Notes: generated by a model not told the origin, from the sequence alone. A stretch of 64,000 bases of DNA from Xanthomonas cucurbitae (GCF_002939885.1 NZ_MDED01000017.1:1-64000), one strand, 5' to 3'; positions 54,905 to 64,000 are shown, counted from the stretch's first letter. Numbers and translations are program-made.

Positions 54905-56674
54905 TTAGAAGTCGGTCTGCGCGGTCCGCAGCACCGGATACAGCTGGTAGCGCTCGTCCCAGGAGGAATGGCGCCTGGCGAAGAATTCCAGCCGCGCCTG
55001 CGGGTCGGCGGCGAAGGCCTTGTCGCTGGCGAGGCGCTGTTCGAACTGCGCCTTCAAGTTGGCATCGCGGGCCAGCATGTCGCGCGCCACGTCTTCGGCG
55101 ACATAGGCTTCCATGTATTCCTTGCGTTCGAAGGCGGTGTTGAAGAAGCCCCATTGCAGCAGCGAATCCGGCGCCTGCGGTTCCAGCATCGCCATCACCA
55201 GGCGTGCCTTGGGTTGGGCAATCGGCACGAACAGCGAGCCGGCCGGCACCGCGCGTCGTTCCTCGCGCCACTGCCCGCTGACCTCCAGCGTCTGGTGGCT
55301 TTCATTGGAGCGTGCTGCAAACTTGGCCGTGTCGGCGCGGAAGGTTTGCACCGGGCGCTCGGCAGCGCTGCCCAGGGTGCGGAAGTCGATGCCATGCAGG
55401 CGCAGTTTCTCGCCGATCATGGCGGCCTGCGCGGCAGGCACCAGATAGCCGCCGCGCGGCGCATCGACCACCAGATCGGGGGTGATCTGATCGCGCAGCG
55501 GCACGTTCCAGACCTGCGGCGTATTTTCGTCGTAGCGCGTCATCAGCGCGCCGGAGATCGGCGAGGGCGTGCGGGTGTAGGCATAGCCGCGGAACGCCAC
55601 CGTGCGTGCCTTGGGGCCGGCCGCAAAACTCAGTGGTTCCGGCATGCCGGCCAGGCGGCTGCCGCGTTGATCGGCCGCCAGCGCATCGGCGCGCCAGGCG
55701 GTGCCGTGTCTGGCGGCCTGCTGCAACACCGACACGATGGTGTTGCGGGTGACCCGCACGCGCGTGGGGTAATCCTTCCACGAATGCGTTTCCACCAGCA
55801 TGCCGAAGCGGTTGCGCAGCAGGAAATACCCATGCGAGAAGCGCGGCGGCGACACCTCGTCGGCAAAGCCGGAGGTGGGATCGTCATCGCGCACGAAGGA
55901 CGGGTAGTACGGCAGCGGCAGCGAGCCTTGCTTGCGCAGATCGGCCAGTACCGCATCGCGCCAACGGGTGCCGTCGCGCTGCAGGGCGGTGTCACCGGCG
56001 TGCACCGGCTCCACCTGCACCGAGACGTCGTGCTCGAACTTGGCGCCGTCGGTGACATGCAGGTCCACCACCATCAGCGGGTCCCACTGCTGCACCAGGT
56101 GCAGCATGGCCTGCATCTCCGGTGCGTCGGCCTTAACGTAGTCGCGGTTGAGATTGAGGTTCTGCGCGGTGCTGCGCCAGCCCATCTGTTCGGGCCCGCG
56201 CTGGTTGGGGCGGTTCCAGGGGCCGAAGCGCTCATGGCCATCGATGTTGAACACCGGCACGAAGACCCACACCAGCTTGTCGAGCACGCCCTTGCCGGCC
56301 TTGCCATCGAGCAGTTCGCGCAAGGCCAGGAAACCGGCATCCTTGCCATCGATCTCGCCGGCATGGATCCCGCCCTGGATCAGCACGACCGGCAGCTTGC
56401 GCCGGGCGGCAGCATCGGCATCCAGGGCGCCGCTGGTGGACACGACCAGCGCCTGCATCGGGCGGCCTTCGGGCGTGGTACCGAATTGCGTACAACGCAC
56501 GGCCTGCGGATAGCGCTGCGCGAATGCATCGCACAGCGCGATGACCTCGTCATAGCGACCGGTCTGCACGAAGCCGCTGCGCTCGGCCACGCTGGTCAAC
56601 GGTTCGGCAGCGATCGCGGCGGGGAGAGCGGTGCACAACAGCAGGCCCAAGGCCAGGCGGGTGAAGCGGGGCAT
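54905..56674 (-). CDS. Secreted M14-family zinc carboxypeptidase
   Basis: 589 residues. Signal peptide RLALGLLLCTALPAAIAAEP. The zinc ligands are HxxE in VVLIQGGIHAGEIDGKDAGF and the third His in MVVDLHVTDGAKFEHD, with a catalytic-type Glu in FGMLVETHSWKDYPTRV. The M14 fold ends near residue 330; the last 250 residues form an extra beta-rich domain. Expected to trim peptides in the periplasm or outside the cell. Single gene with no operon partners. Confidence 0.86.
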   Translation of the reverse strand: MPRFTRLALGLLLCTALPAAIAAEPLTSVAERSGFVQTGRYDEVIALCDAFAQRYPQAVRCTQFGTTPEGRPMQALVVSTSGALDADAAARRKLPVVLIQGGIHAGEIDGKDAGFLALRELLDGKAGKGVLDKLVWVFVPVFNIDGHERFGPWNRPNQRGPEQMGWRSTAQNLNLNRDYVKADAPEMQAMLHLVQQWDPLMVVDLHVTDGAKFEHDVSVQVEPVHAGDTALQRDGTRWRDAVLADLRKQGSLPLPYYPSFVRDDDPTSGFADEVSPPRFSHGYFLLRNRFGMLVETHSWKDYPTRVRVTRNTIVSVLQQAARHGTAWRADALAADQRGSRLAGMPEPLSFAAGPKARTVAFRGYAYTRTPSPISGALMTRYDENTPQVWNVPLRDQITPDLVVDAPRGGYLVPAAQAAMIGEKLRLHGIDFRTLGSAAERPVQTFRADTAKFAARSNESHQTLEVSGQWREERRAVPAGSLFVPIAQPKARLVMAMLEPQAPDSLLQWGFFNTAFERKEYMEAYVAEDVARDMLARDANLKAQFEQRLASDKAFAADPQARLEFFARRHSSWDERYQLYPVLRTAQTDF

Positions 56675-56921
56675 GCGGCAGTCCGGTCATCCAGGGAAAC
56701 CTCGGCAATGTAGCCGAGCCGGCGCAGTGGGCCAATCTGCACTGCGACATGGCGCCCGCTCCCGCGCGCGATGCTGCCCGGCGCATTGCACGGCGGGCGC
56801 AGGGCGCACGCAGACCGGGCACGTCCATGCCAGGGGCACGCCTCTTTGCGCCGGCCTGCATGGCCGCGCGCCTGCTGGCGCCGGTACGATAGGGCCTGCC
56901 TACCGTTCGACCGGACTGCCC

Positions 56922-58487
56922 TTGACCACCTCGACCTTGCCCGGCGCCCCTGCCGGCGTGCGCCTGCCACGCCAGATTCCCTTCATCATCGGCAACGAAG
57001 CCTGCGAGCGTTTCAGCTTCTACGGGATGCGCAACATCCTTGTGCAGTTCCTGATGACCTCGCTGTTGCTGCAGGAAATCAGCGGCCCGGGCCGCGAGGC
57101 CGAAGCCAAGCACATCCTGCACAGCTTCATGATCGGGGTGTATTTCTTCCCGCTGCTGGGTGGCTGGCTGGCCGATCGGCTGTTCGGCAAGTACAACACC
57201 ATCCTGTGGTTCAGCCTGGTGTACTGCGCTGGGCATGCCTGTCTTGCGGCGTTCGAAGGTAGCCGCAGCGGTTTCTTCGTCGGGCTAAGCCTGATCGCGC
57301 TGGGCGCGGGCGGCATCAAGCCGTTGGTGGCCTCGTTCATGGGCGACCAGTTCGACCAATCCAACAAGCACCTGGCCAAGGTGGTGTTCGATGCCTTCTA
57401 CTGGATCATCAATTTTGGTTCGCTGTTCGCCTCGCTGCTGATTCCGTTGGCGCTGAAGAACCTGGGGCCGTCCTGGGCGTTCGGCATCCCCGGCATCCTG
57501 ATGTTCGTGGCCACGCTGGTGTTCTGGCTGGGGCGCCACCGTTACGTGCGGGTGCCGTTGCCGCCGCAGGACCCGCATGGATTCGGCGCGGTGGTGCGCA
57601 CCGCGCTGCTGACGCGCGTGCCGGGGCAGGGCCGTCCTGGGCTGGCGCTGGCGTTGCTGTCGGTGGTGCTGGCGTTGGGCTGCCTGGCGCTGATCGCGCC
57701 GCTGGGCATCGTCATCTGCCTGTGCATGGCGCTGGTGCTGCTGCTGGCCGGCATCGGTGGCGGCACCTGGTGGCAGCTGGAGCGCGCGCGTGGCCCGCAT
57801 CCGGACGCGGCGGTGGAAGGCGTGCGCGCCTTGTTGCGGGTGCTGGTGATCTTTGCGCTGGTCACGCCGTTCTTTTCGCTGTTCGACCAGAAGGCCTCGA
57901 CCTGGGTGTTGCAGGGACGCGAGATGACCATGCCGGCCTGGTTCACTGCCTCGCAGATGCAGGCGATCAATCCGTTGCTGGTGATGCTGCTGATTCCGTT
58001 CAACAACCTGGTGCTGTATCCGCTGCTGCGGCGGGTTGGCTGGGAGCCCACGCCATTGCGGCGCATGACCAGCGGCATCGCCTTCAGCGGCGTGGCGTGG
58101 ATCGCGGTCGGGGCGATCCAGGTGGTGATGGACGGCGGCGAGCCGATGCACATCGCCTGGCAGATCCTCCCCTATGCCTTGCTCACCTTCGGCGAGGTGC
58201 TGGTGTCGGCCACCGGCATCGAGTTCGCCTACAGCCAGGCACCGCCGTCGATGAAGGGTGTGGTGATGAGTTTCTGGTATCTGACCACCACGGTCGGCAA
58301 CCTGTGGGTGCTGCTATCGAACGTGGCGGTGCGCAACGAGACGGTGACCGCGCAGATCGCCGATACTGGACTCAGCGAAGCGGCGTTCCTGATGTTCTTC
58401 TTCGCGGCCTTCGCGTTCCTGGCGGCACTGGCCTTCGGCCTGTATGCGCGCGGTTATCGCATGGTCGACAATTACCGTTCTGCCTGA
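56922..58487 (+). CDS. POT-family proton-coupled peptide transporter
   Basis: 521 residues with about 14 membrane helices. It imports di- and tripeptides with protons. The ExxERF motif is in IIGNEACERFSFYGMR. The PTR2 signature regions are GGWLADRLFGKYNTI and FDAFYWIINFGSLFASLL. A TTG at 56922 is the best start (MTTSTLPGAPAG just ahead of the conserved region), because no suitable ATG precedes it and longer frames are not family-like. Followed by a rhomboid gene after 7 bp. Confidence 0.9.
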   Translation: MTTSTLPGAPAGVRLPRQIPFIIGNEACERFSFYGMRNILVQFLMTSLLLQEISGPGREAEAKHILHSFMIGVYFFPLLGGWLADRLFGKYNTILWFSLVYCAGHACLAAFEGSRSGFFVGLSLIALGAGGIKPLVASFMGDQFDQSNKHLAKVVFDAFYWIINFGSLFASLLIPLALKNLGPSWAFGIPGILMFVATLVFWLGRHRYVRVPLPPQDPHGFGAVVRTALLTRVPGQGRPGLALALLSVVLALGCLALIAPLGIVICLCMALVLLLAGIGGGTWWQLERARGPHPDAAVEGVRALLRVLVIFALVTPFFSLFDQKASTWVLQGREMTMPAWFTASQMQAINPLLVMLLIPFNNLVLYPLLRRVGWEPTPLRRMTSGIAFSGVAWIAVGAIQVVMDGGEPMHIAWQILPYALLTFGEVLVSATGIEFAYSQAPPSMKGVVMSFWYLTTTVGNLWVLLSNVAVRNETVTAQIADTGLSEAAFLMFFFAAFAFLAALAFGLYARGYRMVDNYRSA

Positions 58488-58494
58488 GGTCCGC

Positions 58495-59103
58495 ATGATT
58501 ACCCTGATCCTGATTGCCATCACCGGCATCGTCTCCTGGATGGCGTTCAACAACCGCAAGTTGAGCGACCGCCTGATCCTGTGGCCGCCGGCGGTGGACA
58601 AGCACCGGCAGTACGACCGGCTGGTGACCTACGGCTTCATCCACGCCGACCTGGGCCACCTTGTCTTCAACATGGTCACCCTGTTCTTCTTCGGTCGGGT
58701 GATCGAGAACGTGATGCTGCAGCTCACCGGCAGCGTGCTGACCTATCCCTTGTTCTACCTGGCTGCGCTGGTGGTCTCGATCCTGCCCAGCTACCTGAAG
58801 AACCAGAACAATCCCAACTATCTGAGCCTGGGCGCATCGGGTGCGGTGTCGGCGGTGCTGTTCGCCTTCATCCTGCTGCAGCCGTGGACCATCATCCTGG
58901 TGCTGTTCATCCCGGCGCCGGCGATCATCTATGCGGTGTTCTACGTGGGCTACAGCCTGTGGATGGACCGCCGCGGCGGCGATCGCATCAATCACAGCGC
59001 GCACCTGGCCGGCGCGGCATTCGGGGTGATGTTCATGCTCATCATGGAGCCGCGGGTGTGGCAGATCTTCCTGCAGCAGCTTGCCAATCCCCGCTTCGGT
59101 TGA
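58495..59103 (+). CDS. Rhomboid-family intramembrane serine protease
   Basis: 202 residues with six predicted helices. The catalytic Ser is in LSLGASGAVSAVL (GxSG) and the catalytic His in INHSAHLAGAAFG. The N-terminal half has FIHADLGHLVFNMVTLFFFG, the HxxxN-type motif that forms the oxyanion region. It cleaves single-pass membrane proteins within the inner membrane. Translationally close to the POT transporter, so probably co-transcribed. The substrate is unknown. Confidence 0.92.
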   Translation: MITLILIAITGIVSWMAFNNRKLSDRLILWPPAVDKHRQYDRLVTYGFIHADLGHLVFNMVTLFFFGRVIENVMLQLTGSVLTYPLFYLAALVVSILPSYLKNQNNPNYLSLGASGAVSAVLFAFILLQPWTIILVLFIPAPAIIYAVFYVGYSLWMDRRGGDRINHSAHLAGAAFGVMFMLIMEPRVWQIFLQQLANPRFG

Positions 59104-59230
59104 AGGCGTTTACGGGTTTTGCATCCTGCCATGGGCGGCGGTGTCGGCAGCGGCGGTGCCATTCGGCAGGCCCGGCAGTCCGGGCCGCGACTGCCAGGCG
59201 CGACTGTCCTGGCAGATGTGGTGGCGCTGC

Positions 59231-59431
59231 TCAGGCCGCGCTGCGGTCCTGTTCGGTTGCGAGTGACGCACCGGATGTCGCGCCATAGGCCTGTTGCAAG
59301 CGTCGGTACACCGTCTCGTTGAGCTGGGCGAAGTCAGGGCTGTGGGTGTCGCCGGCGATGGCGAACTGGAACAGGCCTTCCAGCAGCGAGCTGTCGCTCG
59401 GGGCATTGTTTCCCGCCGAATCGTTGTGCAT
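59231..59431 (-). CDS. Small hypothetical protein
   Basis: 66 residues, not recognised. Acidic-to-neutral, soluble, with SLLEGLFQFAIAGDTHSPDF and LNETVYRRLQQAYGA as likely helices. A good AGAGGAG ribosome site lies 7 nt before the ATG and codon use resembles the neighbours, which supports it as real. No signal peptide or membrane span. Convergent with the rhomboid gene. Confidence 0.6.
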   Translation of the reverse strand: MHNDSAGNNAPSDSSLLEGLFQFAIAGDTHSPDFAQLNETVYRRLQQAYGATSGASLATEQDRSAA

Positions 59432-59857
59432 GCGATGACTCCTCTTGGGTGAGCGAGGGCACTGGACGCGGCAGTGCTCTCGGCTCAGCTATCGGCGCTG
59501 GCAAAACGAACTTGAGTACTTCGCCGGTCGATTCGGGCGGCAGTGCACATCCTGGGTTCATTTTCACGCGAGTGCCGCGCAGCGCCGGTCACACTTCACC
59601 TCACACACCGTCGGCGACAGATCAGATCGGGTCAGCGACGATGCGTGGGGGCGTGCAGCTGATCTGCAGCGATGCGCTGGATGCCGGTGGGCAGCGTGCG
59701 GCGAATGGTCGGGGCCGTCTTGCATCATGCGTGTGGCTACCTTGCGGTTGTGTCCGTTTGCAACGATGCCACGGCCCGCATGCGACCGCATCATCATTCA
59801 AGACCTGCCAGTCCGATGCCGGCAGCGATGTTTTTCGAACAGGGGGAGCAGGTGGGA
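59432..59857. other. Long intergenic region
   Basis: 426 nt between the small hypothetical gene and the lipoprotein gene. Six-frame reading gives only low-complexity translations. It should contain divergent promoters for both genes. A CACACTTCACCTCACACACC stretch near 59590 is compositionally odd, but I cannot assign it. Confidence 0.4.
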
Positions 59858-60691
59858 ATGCAGCGGCTGCTTGGAGTGAACACGATAACGGGCGTGCTGC
59901 TGCTGGCACTGCTGGGCGGTTGCACGCAGCGCGAATCGGCGACTGACGCCGCAGTGGCGCCTGCTGCCGATGTGGCCGCAACGCCGACTCCGCAGCCAGC
60001 GAGCGGCGGTCCCCTGCAGGACGTGATCGAGCATTCGCCGGCCTACATGGTCGGCATCAGTTATCCGCAGGGGCTGGATGCCTATCCGGAATTGGGGGCG
60101 TTGATCCGCGGCTATGCGCAGGATGCGCGCGGCGAGTTGATGCAGGCGGTCTCCGGGCTCGGTAACGACAAACCTGCCGCACCCTACGAGCTATCGCTGG
60201 CGTTCGAGACCCTGTTGCAAACGCCCGAGCTGATCGTGGTTGCGGCCGACGGCAGTCGCTATACCGGTGGCGCGCACGGTGAGCCACTGGTGGCGCGCTT
60301 CGTGTGGCTGGTCAAGGAGCGCAGGCAACTGACCGCGCAGGCCTTGATTCCCAGCCCGTCGGGCTGGGAAAAAATCGGTGGCGAAGTGGCCGCGCAGTTG
60401 CACGCGGCCGCGCAACAGCGCGTGGTGGCCGAGCGTGTGCCGGTCGAGCAGCAGGCAGAGCAGGTGGCATCGGCCGATCGCATGATTGCCGAGGGCACCG
60501 AGGCACAGGCAGGGAATTTTGCACAGTTCGTACCGGTCTTGAATGCGTCCGGCCAGATCGCCGCACTCCGTTTTGTGTTTCCCCCGTATCAGGTCGGGCC
60601 TTACTCCGACGGCACGCAAACGGCCGACGTCACAACTGCGACATTGCGTGCATGGGTCGCGCCGGAATATGTACATCTCTTCGCTCGCTGA
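59858..60691 (+). CDS. Lipoprotein with a DUF3298/RsiV-like domain
   Basis: 277 residues. Signal peptide with lipobox LLGGC (Cys22), then an Ala/Pro/Thr-rich linker (about 25-52). The folded part has ISYPQGLDAYPELGALIRGY, a middle YTGGAHGEPLVARFVWLVKE and a C-terminal FVFPPYQVGPYSDGTQTADV. This matches the DUF4163-DUF3298 architecture of periplasmic, RsiV-like proteins, some of which bind lysozyme. GGGGGAGCAGGTGGGA before the ATG is an extended ribosome site. Confidence 0.78.
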   Translation: MQRLLGVNTITGVLLLALLGGCTQRESATDAAVAPAADVAATPTPQPASGGPLQDVIEHSPAYMVGISYPQGLDAYPELGALIRGYAQDARGELMQAVSGLGNDKPAAPYELSLAFETLLQTPELIVVAADGSRYTGGAHGEPLVARFVWLVKERRQLTAQALIPSPSGWEKIGGEVAAQLHAAAQQRVVAERVPVEQQAEQVASADRMIAEGTEAQAGNFAQFVPVLNASGQIAALRFVFPPYQVGPYSDGTQTADVTTATLRAWVAPEYVHLFAR

Positions 60692-60757
60692 TCTATCGCC
60701 TTGTAGGTGGTGTGCTTGAATGATTGCGCCATTCAGTACAGTAATCAGACGGGTGAT

Positions 60758-61258
60758 ATGAGTAGCTTCAATGCGACCGCGAACCGTGTCGACCACACCT
60801 GCGAGCGTTACACGGCATTCCCGCGGGAACCCGCCGTCGTGGTGAGGTTGATCAAGCATCTCTACAAGCGGCTGCACACGATCAGTTGCATGCGCCTCAA
60901 GCCGTACGGCATCACCCCGCCGGAGTACGAGATCCTGATGATGTTGTATGGCACGCCGGAGCAGGCGATCACGCCGACCGAGGCGGCCGAGGCGGCCAGC
61001 GAGAAGCCAGCCAACATTACCCGGCTCACCGACCAGCTCTGCGAAAAGGGCTTGATTGCGCGCGGCAGCACGGCCGGCGATCGGCGCAAGATCATGCTGA
61101 CCCTGCAGCCAGCCGGGCTGGAGTTGATCCAGAGCCTGCTGCCGGAAGCGTGCGAGCTGCTGGCGCAGCAGACTGCCGAGATCAGCGAGACCGAACAGGC
61201 CCGTCTGGAAAAGCTGCTGCGGAAATTGCTGCGCGGCGTGGACTCGATCGAGTCTTGA
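60758..61258 (+). CDS. MarR-family transcriptional regulator
   Basis: 166 residues. Winged-helix core: YEILMMLYGTPEQAITPTEA, SEKPANITRLTDQLCEKGLI (recognition helix), then the wing ARGSTAGDRRKIMLTLQPAG. An N-terminal helix with RLIKHLYKRLHTISCMRLKPYG and a C-terminal helix pair would form the dimer. Cys residues at about 16 and in the HTISCMRL segment could allow redox sensing, as in OhrR-type members, but this is speculative. Its target is not obvious, since the next gene is convergent. Confidence 0.88.
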   Translation: MSSFNATANRVDHTCERYTAFPREPAVVVRLIKHLYKRLHTISCMRLKPYGITPPEYEILMMLYGTPEQAITPTEAAEAASEKPANITRLTDQLCEKGLIARGSTAGDRRKIMLTLQPAGLELIQSLLPEACELLAQQTAEISETEQARLEKLLRKLLRGVDSIES

Positions 61259-61300
61259 GCCTGGCATGGCGCGCGTGGATCGCACCGCGATCAACGCCGT

Positions 61301-61344
61301 CAACGACAACGCCGCCCGGATTGCTCCGGGCGGCGTTGTCGTTG
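61301..61344. terminator. 20-bp perfect hairpin between convergent marR and dcp
   Basis: CAACGACAACGCCGCCCGGA pairs without a mismatch to its complement across a 4-nt TTGC loop. It has no T-tract on either strand. It lies 42 nt after the marR stop and 14 nt after the M3 peptidase stop. Likely a shared transcript-end structure. Confidence 0.65.
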
Positions 61345-61358
61345 GTACGGCCGTACGC

Positions 61359-63557
61359 TTACGGCTTGGATTGCGGGGTTTTCGGCGTGGCACTGCTGCC
61401 ATCTTGTGTGCTCAGGCCGCGCTTTTCGAGCAAGGGCTCGATCTGCGGCGCATGCCCGGCAAAGTTCTGGAACAGCTCCATCGCATCCACGCTACCGCCG
61501 CGCGAGAGCAGGGTCTTGCGGAAGCGGTCGCCATTGGCGCGGCTCAGGCCACCATGTTGCTTGAACCACTGCTGGGTGTTGGCATCCAGCACTTCGGACC
61601 AGATGTAGGCGTAGTAGCCGGCCGCATAACCGCCCATGATGTGGCTGAAATACGGGGTCTTGTAGCGCGGCGGGACCGGTGCGTAGGCAATGCCGTCCTG
61701 CTGCAAAGCCTTGGCTTCGAAGGCCATCACGCCGGCGGCATCGGGCACCTGGTTGGCGCTGATCTGATGCCAGTTCTGATCCAGCATCGCCGCACCCAGA
61801 TACTCGGTGGTGGCAAAGCCCTGGTTGAACTTGGAGGCGGCAATCACCTTGTCCAGCAAGGCCTGCGGCATCGGCGTGCCGTTCTGATAATGCTTGGCGT
61901 AGTTCTTCAGAATCGACGGCTCGTCGGCCCACATCTCGTTGACCTGCGAGGGGAACTCGACGAAGTCGCGCGGCACGCTGGTGCCGGAGAAATACGGGTA
62001 TTTGACGTCGGAGAACATGCCGTGCAGCGCATGCCCGAATTCATGGAACATGGTGGTCACTTCGTCCCAGGTCAGCAGCGTAGGCTGGCCGGCCGGCGGC
62101 TTGGGGATGTTGAGGTGGTTGGCCACCACCGGCTTGAAACCGGTCAGCTCGGACTGCGAGACGTAGGAGTTCATCCATGCGCCGCCGCGCTTGGATTCGC
62201 GGGCGTACATGTCGGCGATGAAGATCGCCAGCTGCTTGCCGTCGGCATCGAACACGTCGTAGACGGTGATGTCGTCGCGGTAGGTCGGCAGGTCGGTCCG
62301 TTGCTTGAAGGTCAGGCCGTATTCCTGGGTGGCTGCGTAGAACACGCCGTTTTCCAGCACGTTCTTCAGCTCGAAGTATGGCTTGAGCTGCGATTCGTCG
62401 AAGTTGTACTTGGCCTGGCGCACCTTCTCGCTGTAGTAGGTCCAATCCCAGGCTTCGAGCTTGAAGGTCGGCTTGCGTGCGGATTTTTGTTCCTTGTCGA
62501 TCATCGCCTGCAGGTCGGCGGCTTCGCGCTTGGCGTTGGCGACTGCAGCCGGTGCCAGCTTGCCCAGCATCGCGTTGACCGCTTCGGGTGTCTTGGCGGT
62601 CTGGTTTTCCAGCGAATACGCTGCAAAGGTGGGAAAACCCAGCAGCTTGGCCTTGTCGGCACGCAGCTTCATGATGCGCGACACCAGTGCGGTGTTGTCG
62701 TACTGGCCGCCGTGGCTGCCGCGCGACACCGACGCATCGTAGATACGCTTGCGCAGCTCGCGGTTCTTGAGCTGGCTCAGCGGCGGCTGGCCGGTGGTGT
62801 TGAGCAGGGCGATCACGTACTTGCCCTCGAGCTTGCGCGCCTTGGCGGCTTCGGCGGCGGCGGCGATCTGTTCGTCGGACAGGCCGTCGAGCTGCTTGAC
62901 GTCGTCCACCACCACGGCGGCGGCGTTGACCTCGGCCAGCACGTTCTGGCTGAAGGTGGTGCCCAGCTTGGCCAGCTCGGCATTCATTGCCTTGAGCGTG
63001 GTCTTGTCGGCATCGGAAAGCTTGGCGCCGTTGCGCACGAAGTCGCTGTGGTACTTCTCGATCAGGCGCACGCCTTGTGCATCCAGGCCCAGCTTGGTGC
63101 GTTGGTCGTACAAGCTCTGGATGCGCGCAAACAGCTTGCCGTTGAGCGAGATCGCATCGCGATGCGCGGCGAACCTGGCCGAATAATCGGCCTGCAGTTT
63201 CTTGCGCGCGTCGTTGGTGTCGGCACCGACCAGGTTGAAGAACACGGTGGTGGCGCGGTCGAGCGTGGCGCCGCTTTTCTCCAGCGCGATCAGGGTGTTC
63301 TCGAAGCTCGGCTTGGCCTTCTGGTTGGCGATCTTGTCCACTTCCTTCAACTGCTCGGCCATGCCAGCGTCGAAGGCGGGTGCGAAATCGCTGTCGGTGA
63401 TCTTGTCGAACGGCGGGTAGTGCAGTGGCAGGCTGCTGTCGGCGAAGAACGGGTTGGCCTGGGTGGCGGTCTGCGTGGTGGCGGGTGCGGCGATGCTGTA
63501 GGACGGCATGGCAAGTCCCAGGGACGCGGCCAGGGCGAAAGCAAGACGGGTGGTCAA
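61359..63557 (-). CDS. dcp: Secreted M3-family dipeptidyl carboxypeptidase
   Basis: 732 residues. Zinc site TMFHEFGHALHGMFSDV with the downstream Glu in VEFPSQVNEMWADE; HxxGGYAAGYYAYIWSEVLD-type C-terminal motif. It releases dipeptides from peptide C-termini. Unlike cytosolic E. coli Dcp it begins with a signal peptide (LAFALAASLGLAMPSYSIAAP), so it is predicted to be periplasmic. The start is a TTG with GGAG 8 nt upstream; no ATG gives a complete signal peptide. The C-terminal tail (SSATPKTPQSKP) is disordered. Confidence 0.93.
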   Translation of the reverse strand: MTTRLAFALAASLGLAMPSYSIAAPATTQTATQANPFFADSSLPLHYPPFDKITDSDFAPAFDAGMAEQLKEVDKIANQKAKPSFENTLIALEKSGATLDRATTVFFNLVGADTNDARKKLQADYSARFAAHRDAISLNGKLFARIQSLYDQRTKLGLDAQGVRLIEKYHSDFVRNGAKLSDADKTTLKAMNAELAKLGTTFSQNVLAEVNAAAVVVDDVKQLDGLSDEQIAAAAEAAKARKLEGKYVIALLNTTGQPPLSQLKNRELRKRIYDASVSRGSHGGQYDNTALVSRIMKLRADKAKLLGFPTFAAYSLENQTAKTPEAVNAMLGKLAPAAVANAKREAADLQAMIDKEQKSARKPTFKLEAWDWTYYSEKVRQAKYNFDESQLKPYFELKNVLENGVFYAATQEYGLTFKQRTDLPTYRDDITVYDVFDADGKQLAIFIADMYARESKRGGAWMNSYVSQSELTGFKPVVANHLNIPKPPAGQPTLLTWDEVTTMFHEFGHALHGMFSDVKYPYFSGTSVPRDFVEFPSQVNEMWADEPSILKNYAKHYQNGTPMPQALLDKVIAASKFNQGFATTEYLGAAMLDQNWHQISANQVPDAAGVMAFEAKALQQDGIAYAPVPPRYKTPYFSHIMGGYAAGYYAYIWSEVLDANTQQWFKQHGGLSRANGDRFRKTLLSRGGSVDAMELFQNFAGHAPQIEPLLEKRGLSTQDGSSATPKTPQSKP

Positions 63558-63802
63558 GAGAGTGGCTCCAGAGTGCGACCCGGTAGGCTAACCCAGCCTG
63601 GTGGGAGGGACTTGTGACAAAAGGCATGGCGGTGCGCTGTTTGTGGACGGCAGGCCAGTGAGTCGGTGCAAACGTAGCCATGGCCATGGCGCAGGAGATG
63701 TTGCAACGCCACAGCGGGGCAGTTGCGTCTGCTGCGGTTTGCGATCGTGCAGCAGTGCCGCGCAGGCGTTACCCTTGTAGCTTCTTCCACGCCGAGCCTG
63801 GC

Positions 63803-64000
63803 ATGCACGATCTGACGACGTTCGACTTCACCGACCTGGACGGTCGCACGCATGCGATGGGCGATCACCTCGGTCAGGTGATCCTGGTGGTGAATGTGGC
63901 GTCCAAGTGCGGGTTCACGCCGCAATATGCCGGGCTGCAGGCGCTATGGCAGCGCTATCGTGATCGCGGGCTGGTGGTGATCGGATTTCCCTGCGATCAG
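63803..64000 (+). CDS. Glutathione peroxidase, 5' part (cut by window end)
   Basis: The first 66 codons are visible. [20 protein letters not shown] leads to [19 protein letters not shown], with the peroxidatic Cys36 in place of selenocysteine, and [11 protein letters not shown] at the edge. This is the BtuE/GPX family, which reduces hydroperoxides using thioredoxin or glutathione. The frame is open to the last base. Divergent from dcp. Confidence 0.88.
   Translation, partial: MHDLTTFDFTDLDGRTHAMGDHLGQVILVVNVASKCGFTPQYAGLQALWQRYRDRGLVVIGFPCDQ

Noticed and set aside
59449-59946. Plus-strand frame of 165 codons ahead of the lipoprotein gene
   Set aside because: It is out of frame with, and runs into, the lipoprotein start; composition is not coding-like and no ribosome site is seen.
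61266-63617. 783-codon plus-strand open frame
   Set aside because: Antisense to the M3 peptidase; its protein is a low-complexity Gly/Val/Leu/His mirror of the real gene.

Overview
The window looks like a chromosomal segment of Xanthomonas or a very close relative (Gammaproteobacteria, Lysobacterales). The basis is its high GC content, third-position GC-rich codon use, the gene order, and short intergenic repeat families built from a GGGAATC-type heptamer and from CCCTCTCCC/GGGAGAGGG palindromes, which I recall as typical of xanthomonads. This is pattern recognition, not a database result.

Layout. 384-4755 holds a PHA depolymerase, a SAM methyltransferase, a HemJ-like protein and a TPR membrane protein. 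From 3796 to 25242 almost everything is on the minus strand and forms the conserved translation / envelope / lipid A block, in transcription order rpsB-tsf-(HDOD-GGDEF gene)-pyrH-frr-uppS-cdsA-dxr-rseP-bamA-lpxD-fabZ-lpxA-lpxB-rnhB-dnaE-accA. Two departures stand out: a c-di-GMP signalling gene sits between tsf and pyrH, and no skp/ompH lies between bamA and lpxD, where a terminator-like hairpin is found instead. Four inverted-pair repeat elements occupy consecutive junctions from lpxA/lpxB to dnaE/accA.

25552-31350 is a Csu-type (spore-coat-U) chaperone-usher pilus operon with two chaperones and a possible RpoN promoter. Divergent from it runs map-glnD-dapD-(arsC-like)-dapE-asnB on the plus strand, covering N-terminal Met removal, nitrogen sensing, lysine/DAP synthesis and Asn synthesis. 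DapD carries a 95-residue lysine/alanine-rich, acid-free N-terminal tail. asnB is preceded by what looks like a complete transcription attenuator: a 29-codon leader peptide with six Asn codons, an antiterminator segment and an intrinsic terminator. I regard this as the most interesting element in the window.

39894-46796 holds a beta-helix lipoprotein, a TonB-dependent siderophore receptor with a Fur-box-like site, an Ntn-hydrolase acylase and bacterioferritin, which together suggest an iron locus. parC follows. Then comes a marR-nodT-emrA-emrB drug-efflux operon with a palindromic operator over the marR promoter and, just upstream, a remnant of an AraC regulator. The right end holds tRNA-Leu(CAG), an M14 peptidase, a POT peptide transporter, a rhomboid protease, a small hypothetical protein, a DUF3298-like lipoprotein, a second MarR regulator, a secreted M3 peptidase, and the first 66 codons of a glutathione peroxidase cut by the window end.

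No CRISPR array, rRNA, insertion sequence or prophage was seen.
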